Both the position numbers and the translations under genes were made by a program. DNA of 64,000 bases from Runella zeae DSM 19591. Its GTDB lineage: Bacteria > Bacteroidota > Bacteroidia > Cytophagales > Spirosomataceae. Positions 17,795-26,880 of this stretch are shown piece after piece. The first letter of the stretch is position 1, and each line of letters opens with the position of its first letter. Location of the stretch: NCBI RefSeq assembly GCF_000423565.1, contig NZ_AUIF01000030.1, forward strand, positions 62,001 to 126,000. Direction: 5' to 3'. The notes beneath the pieces were generated by a model. That model had not been told where the DNA came from, searched no databases, and saw nothing but the letters and a program-made list of their open reading frames with translations.

Positions 17795-19423
17795 TTATTT
17801 TTTCATCACATCTTCAATCACGATGCCGATGTTACCACTTGGTTCCAAGATTTTGAGCAAAGCCGCAACGGTGGGCGCAGTATCCGCTACAGCGGTGCGT
17901 TTGAAGGTTTCGCCTGGTTTGATTCCCCATCCCATAAACAACAGCGGAATGTGAGTATCATAATTGTAAGGTGCGCCGTGCGTAGCAGTGCTGCTGCCTG
18001 ATACCCAGCCGGGCTCAATCACAAACTGAATGTCGCCGCTACGCTTGGCGTGGTTGCCGTTTTTGTATAAAGTGAGCAAATAGTCGTTGATATTTGCTTT
18101 GCCCAAATCGTGCAGGTTGAGGACATCCGCGATTCCGTCAAAATCAATACCTATCTTGCGTACTACTTTATAGACGTCTTCAACCTCTATTTTCTTGTCA
18201 GCCAAGGTTTTGTGGTTAAGATAGAGCTGATAGTTTTCGGAGGCTGTGATATAGTCTCCTTCTCCAAACTTAGCAATAAGGGCCTCTTTGATGGCAGTAT
18301 TGATTTTGCCAATGTTGAGTCTACCCGCAGGAAGGCGATTTTGTTTCCAAAGTTCGGCTACATCCATAACAGCGTGGTCGGCAGAAATGAAAAACAGATA
18401 GTTGCCTTTGCCCACTTGCTTGTCGAGTGCCGCAAAAATCTCCGCAAAGTCACGGTCGAGGCGTAGATAAATATCCTCTTCTTCTACGGAGTTGGGCCCA
18501 AAGGCGTGGCCTACGTAGTCGGGCGTAGAGAAACTAATAGCTAGAAAGTCGGTAGCGGGACCTTTGCCTAGATTTTCGTGTTTAAGAGCTTCAAGAGCAA
18601 TCTCCTTGGTGAGGGTGTTGCCGTGAGGCGTACTCGCCAAAATACCAAAAGCATCACCCGCAATACCTGCCAAATCATAAGGAAAGGTAGATTTCTTAGC
18701 TCCGGCGATTTTAGCTTCGTAGGGTTGGTCGTCGGTAGTACTTTCTGAATATTGCTCAATGGGCAAAAGCGTGTTCCAATTTTGTTTCATCAATTCAGAC
18801 GGGCGCTTGCGGGCGTTGTAGTCCTTGACCCACTGAGGTAGGTCGTTCATATAAAAAGTACTGGTTATCCAGTTGCCAGTTTTGCTATCAAACCAGTATG
18901 CGCCATTGGCAGTATGGCCTGCGGGCAATATCGCCCCTCTATCTTTGATGGCTACTCCGATGGTTTTGCCTTGGTAATTGTTTGCAATACGAAGCTGGTC
19001 TGTGATAGTACTAGTAAGCAGATTTTTAGGTGACATTTTACCAGCGGAGTTGGCCGTACCTACCGACTGCACGGTGCTATCTGCCACACAATACATGCCT
19101 TTGCCGAGTTTTCGGTCGTACCAATCATTGCCCACAATCCCGTGAATAGCGGGCGCTGAACCCGTATACACAGACGCATGTCCTGCGGCTGTTACGGTGA
19201 GGGAATAGTGATAATGATGATTTCGACAATTGAAGCCTTCGCGGAGCATTCTTTTGAAGCCTCCTTCCGAATATTTGTCGTAATAACGGTACCAATAATC
19301 GTATCGCATTTGGTCTACTACTACGCCGACTACTAGTTTAGGGCGGGCTAGAGGCCCTGGTTTGGTTTGGGCAAATAGGGCAGTTGTACAAAATAATGCC
19401 AAGGCTAGGTGAATGTACTTCAT
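17795..19423 (-). CDS. PafA-type periplasmic alkaline phosphatase
   Basis: A 542-aa exported enzyme (signal peptide 1-19). It matches the phosphate-irrepressible alkaline phosphatase PafA: metal-ligand Asp37 (VVVDQMRYD), nucleophile Thr78 in VTAAGHAS, Asn99 in GIVGND, and the substrate-binding pair Lys160 and Arg162 in AIKDRGAILPAGH. Further metal ligands are in FSTPDYVGHAFG, ISADHAVMD and ATHGAPYNYDTHIP. A threonine nucleophile with the Lys/Arg pair is the hallmark of monoesterase-type PafA rather than PhoA. Expected role is broad-range phosphomonoester hydrolysis in the periplasm. Confidence 0.9.
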   Translation of the reverse strand: MKYIHLALALFCTTALFAQTKPGPLARPKLVVGVVVDQMRYDYWYRYYDKYSEGGFKRMLREGFNCRNHHYHYSLTVTAAGHASVYTGSAPAIHGIVGNDWYDRKLGKGMYCVADSTVQSVGTANSAGKMSPKNLLTSTITDQLRIANNYQGKTIGVAIKDRGAILPAGHTANGAYWFDSKTGNWITSTFYMNDLPQWVKDYNARKRPSELMKQNWNTLLPIEQYSESTTDDQPYEAKIAGAKKSTFPYDLAGIAGDAFGILASTPHGNTLTKEIALEALKHENLGKGPATDFLAISFSTPDYVGHAFGPNSVEEEDIYLRLDRDFAEIFAALDKQVGKGNYLFFISADHAVMDVAELWKQNRLPAGRLNIGKINTAIKEALIAKFGEGDYITASENYQLYLNHKTLADKKIEVEDVYKVVRKIGIDFDGIADVLNLHDLGKANINDYLLTLYKNGNHAKRSGDIQFVIEPGWVSGSSTATHGAPYNYDTHIPLLFMGWGIKPGETFKRTAVADTAPTVAALLKILEPSGNIGIVIEDVMKK

Positions 19424-19509
19424 GGATTGGGTGTCTTTGAATACTATAAAATAAACATTGCGAAGTTACATGAACTTTTTAGAACTCTATACGTAATACA
19501 CTTTACAAA

Positions 19510-20457
19510 TCATTTTGGGCTATTTGAGGTGGTCTTTGAAGAAGAGGTTTCGTCTTTCTGAGCAAGTATTTTTTTTAGCACCTTCACGCGCGTTCGCTGC
19601 ATCACAAACTCCGCCTTATCTTCTTTAAGACGTACTTTGTATTTATCATTTTCCCAATAAGTAAAGCTTTTTAGAAAGTGAAGATTAAGAATAATGGAGC
19701 GATTGATTCTAAAGAAATGTTGGGGATTGAGTTCTGCTTCAAGTTCAGCTAGCTTTTTTCGGATATGGAAAGTCCGTCCTTTGGTGTAGGCAAAATAAGT
19801 TTTATGTTGTACTTCAAAGTAAATCACGTCCAATACGGGCAGTATTGTGTGGCGTTGATTATACCAAGCCTCGATTGTATTGGCATACATGAGGGTAGCT
19901 TCTTCGGTAGGTGGGGGGAGGGGAGGTTTTGTTTCCATTTCTGTATAACTCAGAAATAGATTGGTGTTTAGATAAGTATATCCCAAAAGCAAAGAAGGTA
20001 ACAAATAGCTAACGTACATTTTGGATTGGAGAAAATAATGCGGGAAGTACGTATTCCAATCATAATCGGGATAAGCTACTACCAAATACCGTAAGCCATT
20101 GGTAATGGGCGCAAACAGGACAATAGAACCTAAAATACAAGGTAGAAAAGTTAGTTCATACAGCAGTATACCTTTGATAGTAGGGGTGATGTGTTTGATT
20201 TTTAATAGCTTAGCATAATACCGAGCTGCCCACATAAAAAGCATTATAGAAATAAATTCAAATAAGAAACAGTAAATTAAGATTGTTTTGAGGAAATATT
20301 TGGCGTCATTTCTTCCAAGAGCCGAAAATTCATAAAACTGACCTTGGTCTAAAACTAGCCAAGAAACTAAAAGTACGCCTATGAGTATAACGATAAAAAT
20401 GAACCCCCAATTGCTAGGAATCCGGAGAGTGACAGGGATTAGAGGAGTGTTTTTCAT
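19510..20457 (-). CDS. Membrane-anchored LytTR-domain transcriptional regulator
   Basis: A 315-aa protein with four predicted membrane helices in the first 180 residues and a C-terminal LytTR DNA-binding domain (about 205-300). The latter shows VIYFEVQHKTYFAYTKGRTFHIRKKLAELEAEL, then FFRINRSIILNLHFL. Membrane-bound LytTR regulators are typical of Bacteroidota and sense envelope signals without a separate receiver domain. It is divergent from elbB, with 120 bp between starts. Target genes unknown. Confidence 0.85.
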   Translation of the reverse strand: MKNTPLIPVTLRIPSNWGFIFIVILIGVLLVSWLVLDQGQFYEFSALGRNDAKYFLKTILIYCFLFEFISIMLFMWAARYYAKLLKIKHITPTIKGILLYELTFLPCILGSIVLFAPITNGLRYLVVAYPDYDWNTYFPHYFLQSKMYVSYLLPSLLLGYTYLNTNLFLSYTEMETKPPLPPPTEEATLMYANTIEAWYNQRHTILPVLDVIYFEVQHKTYFAYTKGRTFHIRKKLAELEAELNPQHFFRINRSIILNLHFLKSFTYWENDKYKVRLKEDKAEFVMQRTRVKVLKKILAQKDETSSSKTTSNSPK

Positions 20458-20540
20458 GGGTCAAAGATAGTGACTGACTGATATTCTAATCAATGACAAA
20501 GATGTTGATTTTGTAAGTTACAAAATTTCAATTCTTGTCC

Positions 20541-20548
20541 TATCTTTG
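20541..20548 (+). promoter_or_regulatory. -7 element of the elbB promoter
   Basis: TATCTTTG matches TAnnTTTG, 31 nt before ATG 20580. A transcript starting just after it cannot include the TTG at 20535, which decides the elbB start. The -33 element is not clear. Confidence 0.5.
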
Positions 20549-20579
20549 GGAAAGAATCAAAGAATCATCATTGGTAGAT

Positions 20580-21263
20580 ATGAAAAAAATAGGTGTTTTA
20601 TTACACGGAAATGGCGTTTTTGACGGTTCCGAAATCCACGAATCAGTATTTACACTCTTGGCGATTGCCGAATCTGGAGCAGAGGCGGTGTGTTTTGCAC
20701 CCAATGTAGCGCAGTATCATGTCCTCAATCATATCACAGGAGAAGCTATGCCCGAAACCCGAAATGTGTTGGTAGAGTCGGCACGGATTGCGCGAGGAAA
20801 TATTAAGGATATTGTGGATATAAAAGTGGAAGAACTAGATGGACTTGTAATGCCCGGGGGTTTTGGGACGGCCAAAAACATTACTAAATGGGCATTTGAA
20901 GGGCCACAAGGAGAGATTTTGGCTTCAGTCAAAGCTCTCATTATTGATTTAATAAAATCAGGTAAGCCCATAGCGGGTTTGTGCATGAGTCCTACCACGA
21001 TAGCCAAGGCATTGGAAGGAACGGAGTTTCATGCGAAACTGACAGTAGGAACTACTTCCGAAGACTCTCCTTATGATATAGCAGCGATTTCGGCAGGGAT
21101 AGAAGCCGTAGGGCAAGTAGCAGAAATGGCTTCAGTAAGGGAAATCGTGACCGACGAAACCCTCAAAATCGTCACGGCACCCTGTTATATGATGGAGGCG
21201 AGTATTGTAGAAGTGCGAGAAAATATCAAGCAAGCGGTAGAAAAATTAATTTCTTTAGCTTAA
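20580..21263 (+). CDS. elbB: ElbB/ES1-type glyoxalase (DJ-1/PfpI superfamily)
   Basis: A 227-aa protein from ATG 20580. It carries the ElbB opening KKIGVLLHGNGVFDGSEIHE and the nucleophile-elbow segment KPIAGLCMSPTTIAKAL with Cys135. The MPGGFGTAKN loop (91-100) is also diagnostic. ElbB proteins are DJ-1-like enzymes with weak glyoxalase activity, historically linked to isoprenoid synthesis; the physiological substrate remains uncertain. It is a single gene, divergent from the LytTR regulator, ending just before the tRNA-Leu promoter. Confidence 0.9.
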   Translation: MKKIGVLLHGNGVFDGSEIHESVFTLLAIAESGAEAVCFAPNVAQYHVLNHITGEAMPETRNVLVESARIARGNIKDIVDIKVEELDGLVMPGGFGTAKNITKWAFEGPQGEILASVKALIIDLIKSGKPIAGLCMSPTTIAKALEGTEFHAKLTVGTTSEDSPYDIAAISAGIEAVGQVAEMASVREIVTDETLKIVTAPCYMMEASIVEVRENIKQAVEKLISLA

Positions 21264-21267
21264 AAGC

Positions 21268-21298
21268 TTGCGAATATAATTTTAGTCTACTACTTTTG
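21268..21298 (+). promoter_or_regulatory. Promoter of tRNA-Leu
   Basis: TTG at 21268-21270, a 20-nt spacer, then TACTTTTG at 21291-21298: a full Bacteroidota -33/-7 pair, 20 nt before the mature tRNA. Confidence 0.7.
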
Positions 21299-21318
21299 CA
21301 TCCCCAAACAAGGACAAC

Positions 21319-21402
21319 GGCGAAGTGGTGGAATTGGTAGACACGCTACTTTGAGGGGGTAGTGGGCGTTAGCCTGTAAGAGTTCGAGTCTCTTCTTCGT
21401 CA
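21319..21402 (+). tRNA. tRNA-Leu (anticodon GAG)
   Basis: An 84-nt class II tRNA. Acceptor arm GGCGAAG pairs with CTTCGTC (one G-T pair). The anticodon stem CTACT/GGTAG encloses loop TTGAGGG, giving anticodon GAG for CUC/CUU leucine codons. A long variable arm and the T-loop TTCGAGT are present. The discriminator base is A, and CCA is not encoded, as is common in this phylum, so it depends on the CCA-adding enzyme (a gene for one lies at 30030). Confidence 0.95.
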
Positions 21403-21403
21403 C

Positions 21404-21438
21404 AAAACGCGCTTTACGGCAACGTAAAGCGCGTTTTT
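21404..21438 (+). terminator. Terminator of tRNA-Leu
   Basis: Perfect 15-bp arms AAAACGCGCTTTACG (21404-21418) and CGTAAAGCGCGTTTT (21423-21437) around a GCAA tetraloop, ending in a T-run, directly behind the tRNA. Confidence 0.92.
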
Positions 21439-22070
21439 GCGTTTACTGACACACCAATTGCCACAAATGACAGTTAGAACTAATCTCCTATTCTGAAGAA
21501 ATTAAAGTAATGTATTGATAATGAGTTGTTTAAATGGAGGGTATTCTGTGAAATTCTAAGCCAAGTTGATTCCTTAAAACAACTGATGAAGGTCTGCATA
21601 TGTCGAATATTCTGACAAGAAGCCCAATAGCAAAAATTTTTAAAACTGCGGGGATAAAGATCATTCTTTTGTTGTTTTGAATGGTTTAAAAAATAGGCAG
21701 CAACAGAGGCTGCCTCTAAAGAATAAGTAGGCCAAATCACTACTTTAAACGACGGAAATCCATTAAAGTTACATTTTATCTACTATTAATTGTTTATTTT
21801 TTTAAAAGCATTATATTTCACTCTATCTTTAGGTCGAATAAGTTTTAGCGTTTTCTTAGGAAATTGCAATTCCTAAGATTGTCTTCAATTTAGTGTATTT
21901 TTTTTGTAAATGGCTTATGGTGTGATAATTATTCTGTATTTTTGGATGAAAAATATTTGATTTTATCGAAAAAATATGTCTATTAAGAAGCCTTAATCGG
22001 TAGGTGTTTTCTGATAAAAATTTTTATTTTTCTGAGAAAAATTATACCCTACTTCATAAATAATTACTTT
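21439..22070. other. Intergenic region after tRNA-Leu, no convincing gene
   Basis: This 632-bp A/T-rich stretch holds no gene I can support. A leftward 86-codon open frame at 21480-21740 has no recognisable domain and contains a hairpin, AGGCAGC (21695-21701) with GCTGCCT (21709-21715), followed on the minus strand by a T-run. That arrangement fits a terminator better than coding sequence. A TATTTTTG (-7-like) occurs at 21937-21944, upstream of the membrane-protein gene. Confidence 0.4.
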
Positions 22071-23837
22071 ATGTTACTCCTTGTCTTGTGGGTGCTGCTT
22101 GCGCTTACTTGTTATTATTATGGCCTTTTTTTCTACAAAAAACTCAGCTCTTTAGCTCTTATTACGCCTTCGTTCTCAGTTGATAATACCGAATTAGTAT
22201 TAGCTGGTTTTGGATTATTGGTTTTAGTCTCACAGCTTCTTTCGCTTTTTTTGCCTATCAACTATTACATTGGGATAGGGTGGCTTCTAGGAGGAGGCGC
22301 TATTGCGATGGCCTATCCAAAAGCGGTAGGAGCGTTTTTTAAGTTGTCAGCACTTGATATAAACACCAAAATCATCTGGAGTGTTATGACAACAATCGTG
22401 TTTTTTTATTCAACCCTCAGTCCCGACCATACCGACAGCAGTATTTATCATTTGCCGTCTATTCGATGGAGTGAGGAGTATAGTGTGGTGCCGGGGCTTG
22501 GCAACCTTCATGGAAGATTGGCATTTAACTCCAGTTTTTTTGTTGTCTCATCGGCTTTAGGTATGACCGCACTGCTAGGGCAAACTTTGTTTCCAATCAA
22601 TGGTTTTCTATTCTTGTTGGTAAGTTTGATATTGCTCAAACGAATCAAATCTACGCATTTCACTAGCTCAGTATTGGCAGTCGGATGTTTAGTGATTATC
22701 CTTTTTTATTTATTACGTTTTGTTTTTTCTCCTACTCCCGATATTGCCGCTACGTTGTTACCATTGGTGATATTTTTTCTGTGGATAGAAAACAAACCTA
22801 CTTTTTCGTTCCAAACAGTGCTTATCGTGCTGCTTGTTTTTGTGTCGATTACTATCAAACTAGCCAATATTCCACTACTGCTGGGACTGTTGTTTATAGC
22901 GTGGCCTATTCGCGCTCAGCTTACGCTTCCAAAGGTAAGCTTGGTATTGGTTATTGGACTATTGCTGATGATTCCTTGGGTGGTTCGTAACATCATTTTG
23001 TCGGGCTATTTATTATATCCTTTTCCAGGGATCGATTGGTTTAGTGTGGACTGGAAAGTGCCTTTAGAACGAGTCATTCATGAGCGCGACTATATAGCGT
23101 TTTGGGCGAAGTTTCGAGTTCATGAGTCTTTCATGAATACAGCGCTTTTGGAGCAGCCTTTCACCGAATGGTTTCCTGTATGGTGGGAGCGCCAAGGCTA
23201 TTTCTTCAACAAGCCTATTTGGGTTTTAGCCGTAATTTCACCTTTGGTCGTAGTAAGTCATTGGTTTGATACAGACCGAAGAAAGCGTCTTTCGCCACTG
23301 TTGGGGCCCTATTTAGTGGCTTTTGGAGGATTTGTGTTTTGGTTTTTGTCGGCACCAGATTTTCGATTTGGTTATCCTTTTATATGGTTTTCAGCTTTGG
23401 CTCCTTGGGCGATTTTTTTGCCCGAATTCCAGAATCGGGTAAGTCTTAACAGGTTGAAAATCGGGGCTGTAGTGAGTGTTATGGTAGCTGCTAGTGGGTA
23501 TTTTATAGGTTTTCATTTGATTAAAAATGAGTTTCCTATTCACCAGTATTTGCTTATTCCTAAACCCTTAACTTACAAAAGCGTGGGGTCTTATGAGCAA
23601 GTCTTCAAACCAAATCGTACGAGTAGTGGATTGACGATTTTTACGCCAGTAGGTGCTCCTATGAATCAAAATTGCTATGAAGTACTGATGTGTTCTCCAT
23701 TTTTTTATCCAGATCTAAAACTCCGAAATCGTGAAATATCGGAAGGTTTTAGGAGCACACTTACTTCCGAAAAATCGTATTTGTCACAGCAATTACTCAA
23801 AACTCACAAAGGAGAAAAAGACCGAGAAAAGCTTTAG
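22071..23837 (+). CDS. Large polytopic membrane protein (LIC_10190-like)
   Basis: A 588-aa protein with about 12 hydrophobic helices and a soluble C-terminal tail of some 60 residues. The region SPDHTDSSIYHLPSIRWSEEY followed by VVPGLGNLHGRLAFNSSFF (about 118-155) is distinctive. I associate it with the LIC_10190-type membrane family, whose layout (a loop with acidic and His residues after an early helix) resembles GT-C glycosyltransferases. A role in lipid-linked glycan transfer is therefore possible but unproved. It is the only gene in its direction here, and its end overlaps the convergent downstream gene by 4 bp. Confidence 0.6.
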   Translation: MLLLVLWVLLALTCYYYGLFFYKKLSSLALITPSFSVDNTELVLAGFGLLVLVSQLLSLFLPINYYIGIGWLLGGGAIAMAYPKAVGAFFKLSALDINTKIIWSVMTTIVFFYSTLSPDHTDSSIYHLPSIRWSEEYSVVPGLGNLHGRLAFNSSFFVVSSALGMTALLGQTLFPINGFLFLLVSLILLKRIKSTHFTSSVLAVGCLVIILFYLLRFVFSPTPDIAATLLPLVIFFLWIENKPTFSFQTVLIVLLVFVSITIKLANIPLLLGLLFIAWPIRAQLTLPKVSLVLVIGLLLMIPWVVRNIILSGYLLYPFPGIDWFSVDWKVPLERVIHERDYIAFWAKFRVHESFMNTALLEQPFTEWFPVWWERQGYFFNKPIWVLAVISPLVVVSHWFDTDRRKRLSPLLGPYLVAFGGFVFWFLSAPDFRFGYPFIWFSALAPWAIFLPEFQNRVSLNRLKIGAVVSVMVAASGYFIGFHLIKNEFPIHQYLLIPKPLTYKSVGSYEQVFKPNRTSSGLTIFTPVGAPMNQNCYEVLMCSPFFYPDLKLRNREISEGFRSTLTSEKSYLSQQLLKTHKGEKDREKL

Positions 23838-24289
23838 TGGGTGATACTGAAAATGCTGATAAATCCCTCGTCTAATGCCTGTATTCGCGCTGGAAATAGG
23901 GGGACAAAACTGCCGTCTTTTTGGAGCAGTACATCAGAGAGAGGGATTTGCCGATGTTGTATTTTTTCGATGATGTCGCTTACTGTCACGATATAGCTCT
24001 CGTACAGTACATCTATCCGAAAGGCGGCTTTTGTGATGGTCGTATTGGGGGGCGAAATGAGTTTGCCTGTTATTACACCTTGTACCTGAAGACTATCTAA
24101 TTGTACATATTGTTTGGCTCTTAATACATCGAGGAGCGTTTCGACGATGACGGGCGTATCCATGTCTTTTATCTCCACCGTTTCTGACCAAAGCAAGTTA
24201 TGATTGTTTGAAATAAAACGGTCTTTAGTAAAAACTTGAGCGTACACAAAGCCGGGAAACAATAAAATAAGCAAAATACGGGAGGCCAT
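23834..24289 (-). CDS. Small secreted protein of unknown function
   Basis: Start set at ATG 24289, which opens directly with signal peptide MASRILLILLFPGFVYAQ; the longer frame from 24367 would run past the divergent gene start and has a charged leader. This gives 151 aa. The mature part is predicted all-beta with no cysteines and no family I recognise. It begins VFTKDRFISNNHNLLWSETV. Overlaps the end of the convergent membrane-protein gene by 4 bp and is divergent from the 121-aa gene at 24376. Confidence 0.6.
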   Translation of the reverse strand: MASRILLILLFPGFVYAQVFTKDRFISNNHNLLWSETVEIKDMDTPVIVETLLDVLRAKQYVQLDSLQVQGVITGKLISPPNTTITKAAFRIDVLYESYIVTVSDIIEKIQHRQIPLSDVLLQKDGSFVPLFPARIQALDEGFISIFSITH

Positions 24290-24375
24290 TTTACAAATAT
24301 CCTTTTGGAAAAAAGTAAACCACTTACTACGATTACTCATAAAATATAAATTTATTGAGCCAGACACTGTTCATA

Positions 24376-24741
24376 ATGCGACATATTCTAAATCTTATAG
24401 CGCCGCCTTTGGTAGATAAAGCCTTGATTGTTCAGAACCTAAACGAACTACTGCCTCACTATGAGCTATTGGCTATCGAGGAGTTTCGTAAAAAACAAAA
24501 GCGAAATGCCGACGAGGTAGAAACAAACGCTTGGCGTGAGCTTTGGCTAGCTGCTTTGCAGACCGAGTACGCCATCATCGTGACCGAGGGGGATTCTGTT
24601 CATCTGGAAATGATGCTTGAACGGCTGTGGCGGGCGCCAGGTACTCACATTTTTACGCTCACCTTAGAGCCTTCTTCGCTTGCGCCTCAGCAAGTAGCAG
24701 CCAGAATTGTCCAAAACTTGCCAGAAGATTTTAAAGAATAG
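24376..24741 (+). CDS. Small hypothetical protein, 121 aa
   Basis: Start at ATG 24376 (an in-frame TTG lies 21 nt upstream). A soluble, helix-rich, mixed-charge protein with no recognised domain. Features are FRKKQKRNADEVETNAWRE in the middle and a Pro/Leu-rich TLEPSSLAPQQVAARI near the end. No signal peptide. Codon use looks like that of the neighbours, so it is probably real, but nothing indicates its role. Confidence 0.55.
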   Translation: MRHILNLIAPPLVDKALIVQNLNELLPHYELLAIEEFRKKQKRNADEVETNAWRELWLAALQTEYAIIVTEGDSVHLEMMLERLWRAPGTHIFTLTLEPSSLAPQQVAARIVQNLPEDFKE

Positions 24742-25246
24742 TTTTTTGGGGGTTTTATAACAGAAAATCCCGCCGGTTAGAAGAACCAGCGGGATAGTAA
24801 CTAATTGTACATAGAACAAATGTTCGCTTACCTAACGGATTGGGTTTGTCATTTATTTCGAGATTTAAGGATTATAAGTGACAGTCCGTTAATAGTCAAT
24901 CGTTGTCTGTCAACTGTAAATTTCAGATTATCAGTCGATTAATTCTGTTTTCAGGGTAAAAAATAATATATACTAATTTTGAGAAAGTATATACTATATT
25001 TTATGAAGGAATATGAATTGATTAATTGGTGGATAAACGTTTGTTTTAATATATCAAAATGACTCAGGATGAGTGGGGATGCTGTGATAAACTTATGCAC
25101 TAAGCTTTAAGCTGTAGACATTAGGCAATTTTAATCAAAAGCTTATGGCTTACAGCCTAAAGCGTAACTGGAAGTTTCGTTACAAAATTGAGAGAGTTTT
25201 GTAATTTGCGGAGGGAAGGTAGTTTTAAAAGAAGATTTGAAAAGGA
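24742..25246. other. Intergenic region before the McrB-like gene
   Basis: 505 bp without a supportable gene. It contains a hairpin ATCCCGCCGGTT/AACCAGCGGGAT (about 24768-24796, one mismatch), possibly the terminator of the 121-aa gene although no T-run follows. It also contains the inverted repeat at 25104-25163. The rest is A/T-rich. Confidence 0.5.
25104..25163. repeat. Imperfect inverted repeat
   Basis: GCTTTAAGCTGTA (25104-25116) pairs with TACAGCCTAAAGC (25151-25163) with one mismatch across a 34-nt loop that itself contains AAGCTTATGGCT. It looks like a small palindromic repeat unit, 83 bp before the McrB-like gene. Confidence 0.5.
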
Positions 25247-26833
25247 ATGCAATATACAGAAGTAGAAAGGGATATTTTGGTTAAGCAAGTACGTCGTATC
25301 AATCAGCACGATGTGTTGCGGCGTTTTTTGGCACTGTTGAAAGAAATGATTGATAGTTTAGATATTCCGCCAAATTCTGCCCAAATCTCCTTTACAATTA
25401 GTGATAAACACCCTCGGATTACAATCAATCTCAACAATCATACCGTCTTACAGATTTCGGGGCGCAAAGAAAATGTGAAAGTGGCAATGTTGTTTAAGAA
25501 AGAGGCATTGGCCAAGACTCCCTTAAAAAATATCAAATTTGAAGAAAAAGGAATGTCGGAATATCGATTGGGATGGATTGGATACGCTGACAAACATCTG
25601 CTCCAAAACGACAATATCGTGCAGTACTGGATTGATTCTCTTCAAGAACTGAAGCAATTGGCTGCTTCGACCAATCACCGAGAACTACACAATCATGCAG
25701 TGTATGTGGCAGCAGAAGAGGATGCTTTTAAAGCAGAGATATTTCGACTGGTAGATAAGCAATATCAAGAGAGAGTTGAAACCACTGCTGAGGTCAAAGA
25801 ACAAGAAAACAGTTATAAAAAAAATCAGGAACGTCCCGCGATTCCACTCAACTATATCTTGTATGGCCCTCCCGGAACGGGTAAAACCTACGAACTCCAA
25901 CAACTCTGTCAGGGGTATAACTATAAATTTGTGACATTTCACCAATCCTTTAGTTATGAGGAGTTTGTGGAAGGGATTCGCCCCGAAACCCTCGGCGACA
26001 AAATCAGCTATCGAGTCCGTAAAGGAGTTTTTTATGAGGCTTGTTTAGAGGCAATCCGACAGGCGGATTATCATTCTTTTGAGGGGTGTATTGGGGATAC
26101 AGCCGAAAATCGACAACAAAAAATGGCGCAAGCTGCTCCTGTATTGATTGTGATTGATGAAATCAATCGGGGCAACATCGCCAAAGTATTTGGAGAGTTG
26201 ATTACGTTGTTGGAGCCTTCTAAGCGGCTTGGCGCCGACCACGAACTGTGGCTTACACTCCCTTACTCGCAGGAGCGTTTTGGGGTTCCTTCAAATTTGT
26301 ACGTAGTAGGAACCATGAACTCCGCCGACCGCTCCATTGCCTTGTTGGATACGGCACTACGTCGTCGATTTCATTTTGCCGAACGTCCTCCCAAAGAGTC
26401 ACTTCTTGACGATGTAACCATTGAAAATACCAACTTGGGTAAGCTCCTGAAAACCATCAATGAGCGTATTGAGTTTTTGTACGACCGCGACCACGTCATT
26501 GGTCATGCGTACTTTTGGGGAATAGATACTTTCGAAAAACTCTGTAAAGTAATGAGAGACCAAATCTTGCCTTTGCTTCAGGAGTATTTCTACGACGATT
26601 GGCGAAAAATTCAGTTGGTACTAGGCGATAATGAGCGCTGGGAAAAGCCGCTGGATTGTCAATTGGTACAGGTGAAAAAGCAATATACTTCATCGCTCGA
26701 ACGAGAGCTTTTTGGGGAACACCTCGACTACGCCGAAAATCGAATTACCTTTCAGCTCAATGAGGCGCTTGTAGAAGGGCGTTTTGAAGATTTGTCCAAG
26801 GATATGTTTAAGTGGGTTTATGAGAAAAAATAG
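25247..26833 (+). CDS. McrB-like AAA+ ATPase/GTPase without McrC
   Basis: A 528-aa protein. Residues 1-195 form a domain I cannot assign (two helical parts around a short beta-rich stretch), in the position where McrB proteins carry their DNA- or partner-reading domain. The AAA+ core has Walker A GPPGTGKT (207-214), Walker [13 protein letters not shown] (299-310) and the McrB signature [19 protein letters not shown] (357-375). In classical systems McrB is the GTP-driven motor of the McrBC 5-methylcytosine nuclease, but no mcrC follows. The next gene (47 bp on) is instead a CoxE-like VWA protein, the partner usually seen with MoxR-type AAA+ chaperones. An AAA+/VWA remodelling machine is the better reading by context. 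Confidence 0.8.
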   Translation: MQYTEVERDILVKQVRRINQHDVLRRFLALLKEMIDSLDIPPNSAQISFTISDKHPRITINLNNHTVLQISGRKENVKVAMLFKKEALAKTPLKNIKFEEKGMSEYRLGWIGYADKHLLQNDNIVQYWIDSLQELKQLAASTNHRELHNHAVYVAAEEDAFKAEIFRLVDKQYQERVETTAEVKEQENSYKKNQERPAIPLNYILYGPPGTGKTYELQQLCQGYNYKFVTFHQSFSYEEFVEGIRPETLGDKISYRVRKGVFYEACLEAIRQADYHSFEGCIGDTAENRQQKMAQAAPVLIVIDEINRGNIAKVFGELITLLEPSKRLGADHELWLTLPYSQERFGVPSNLYVVGTMNSADRSIALLDTALRRRFHFAERPPKESLLDDVTIENTNLGKLLKTINERIEFLYDRDHVIGHAYFWGIDTFEKLCKVMRDQILPLLQEYFYDDWRKIQLVLGDNERWEKPLDCQLVQVKKQYTSSLERELFGEHLDYAENRITFQLNEALVEGRFEDLSKDMFKWVYEKK

Positions 26834-26880
26834 ATATTTTGTTAGAAACTTAATCTCCTGAATAAAAGCTCTCCGTATAG

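Noticed and set aside
21480..21740. Leftward 86-codon ORF after tRNA-Leu
   Set aside because: No recognisable domain, no promoter, and a terminator-like hairpin lies inside it.
21319..22070. Phage or island attachment site at tRNA-Leu
   Set aside because: No integrase gene and no second copy of the tRNA 3' end was seen in the window.
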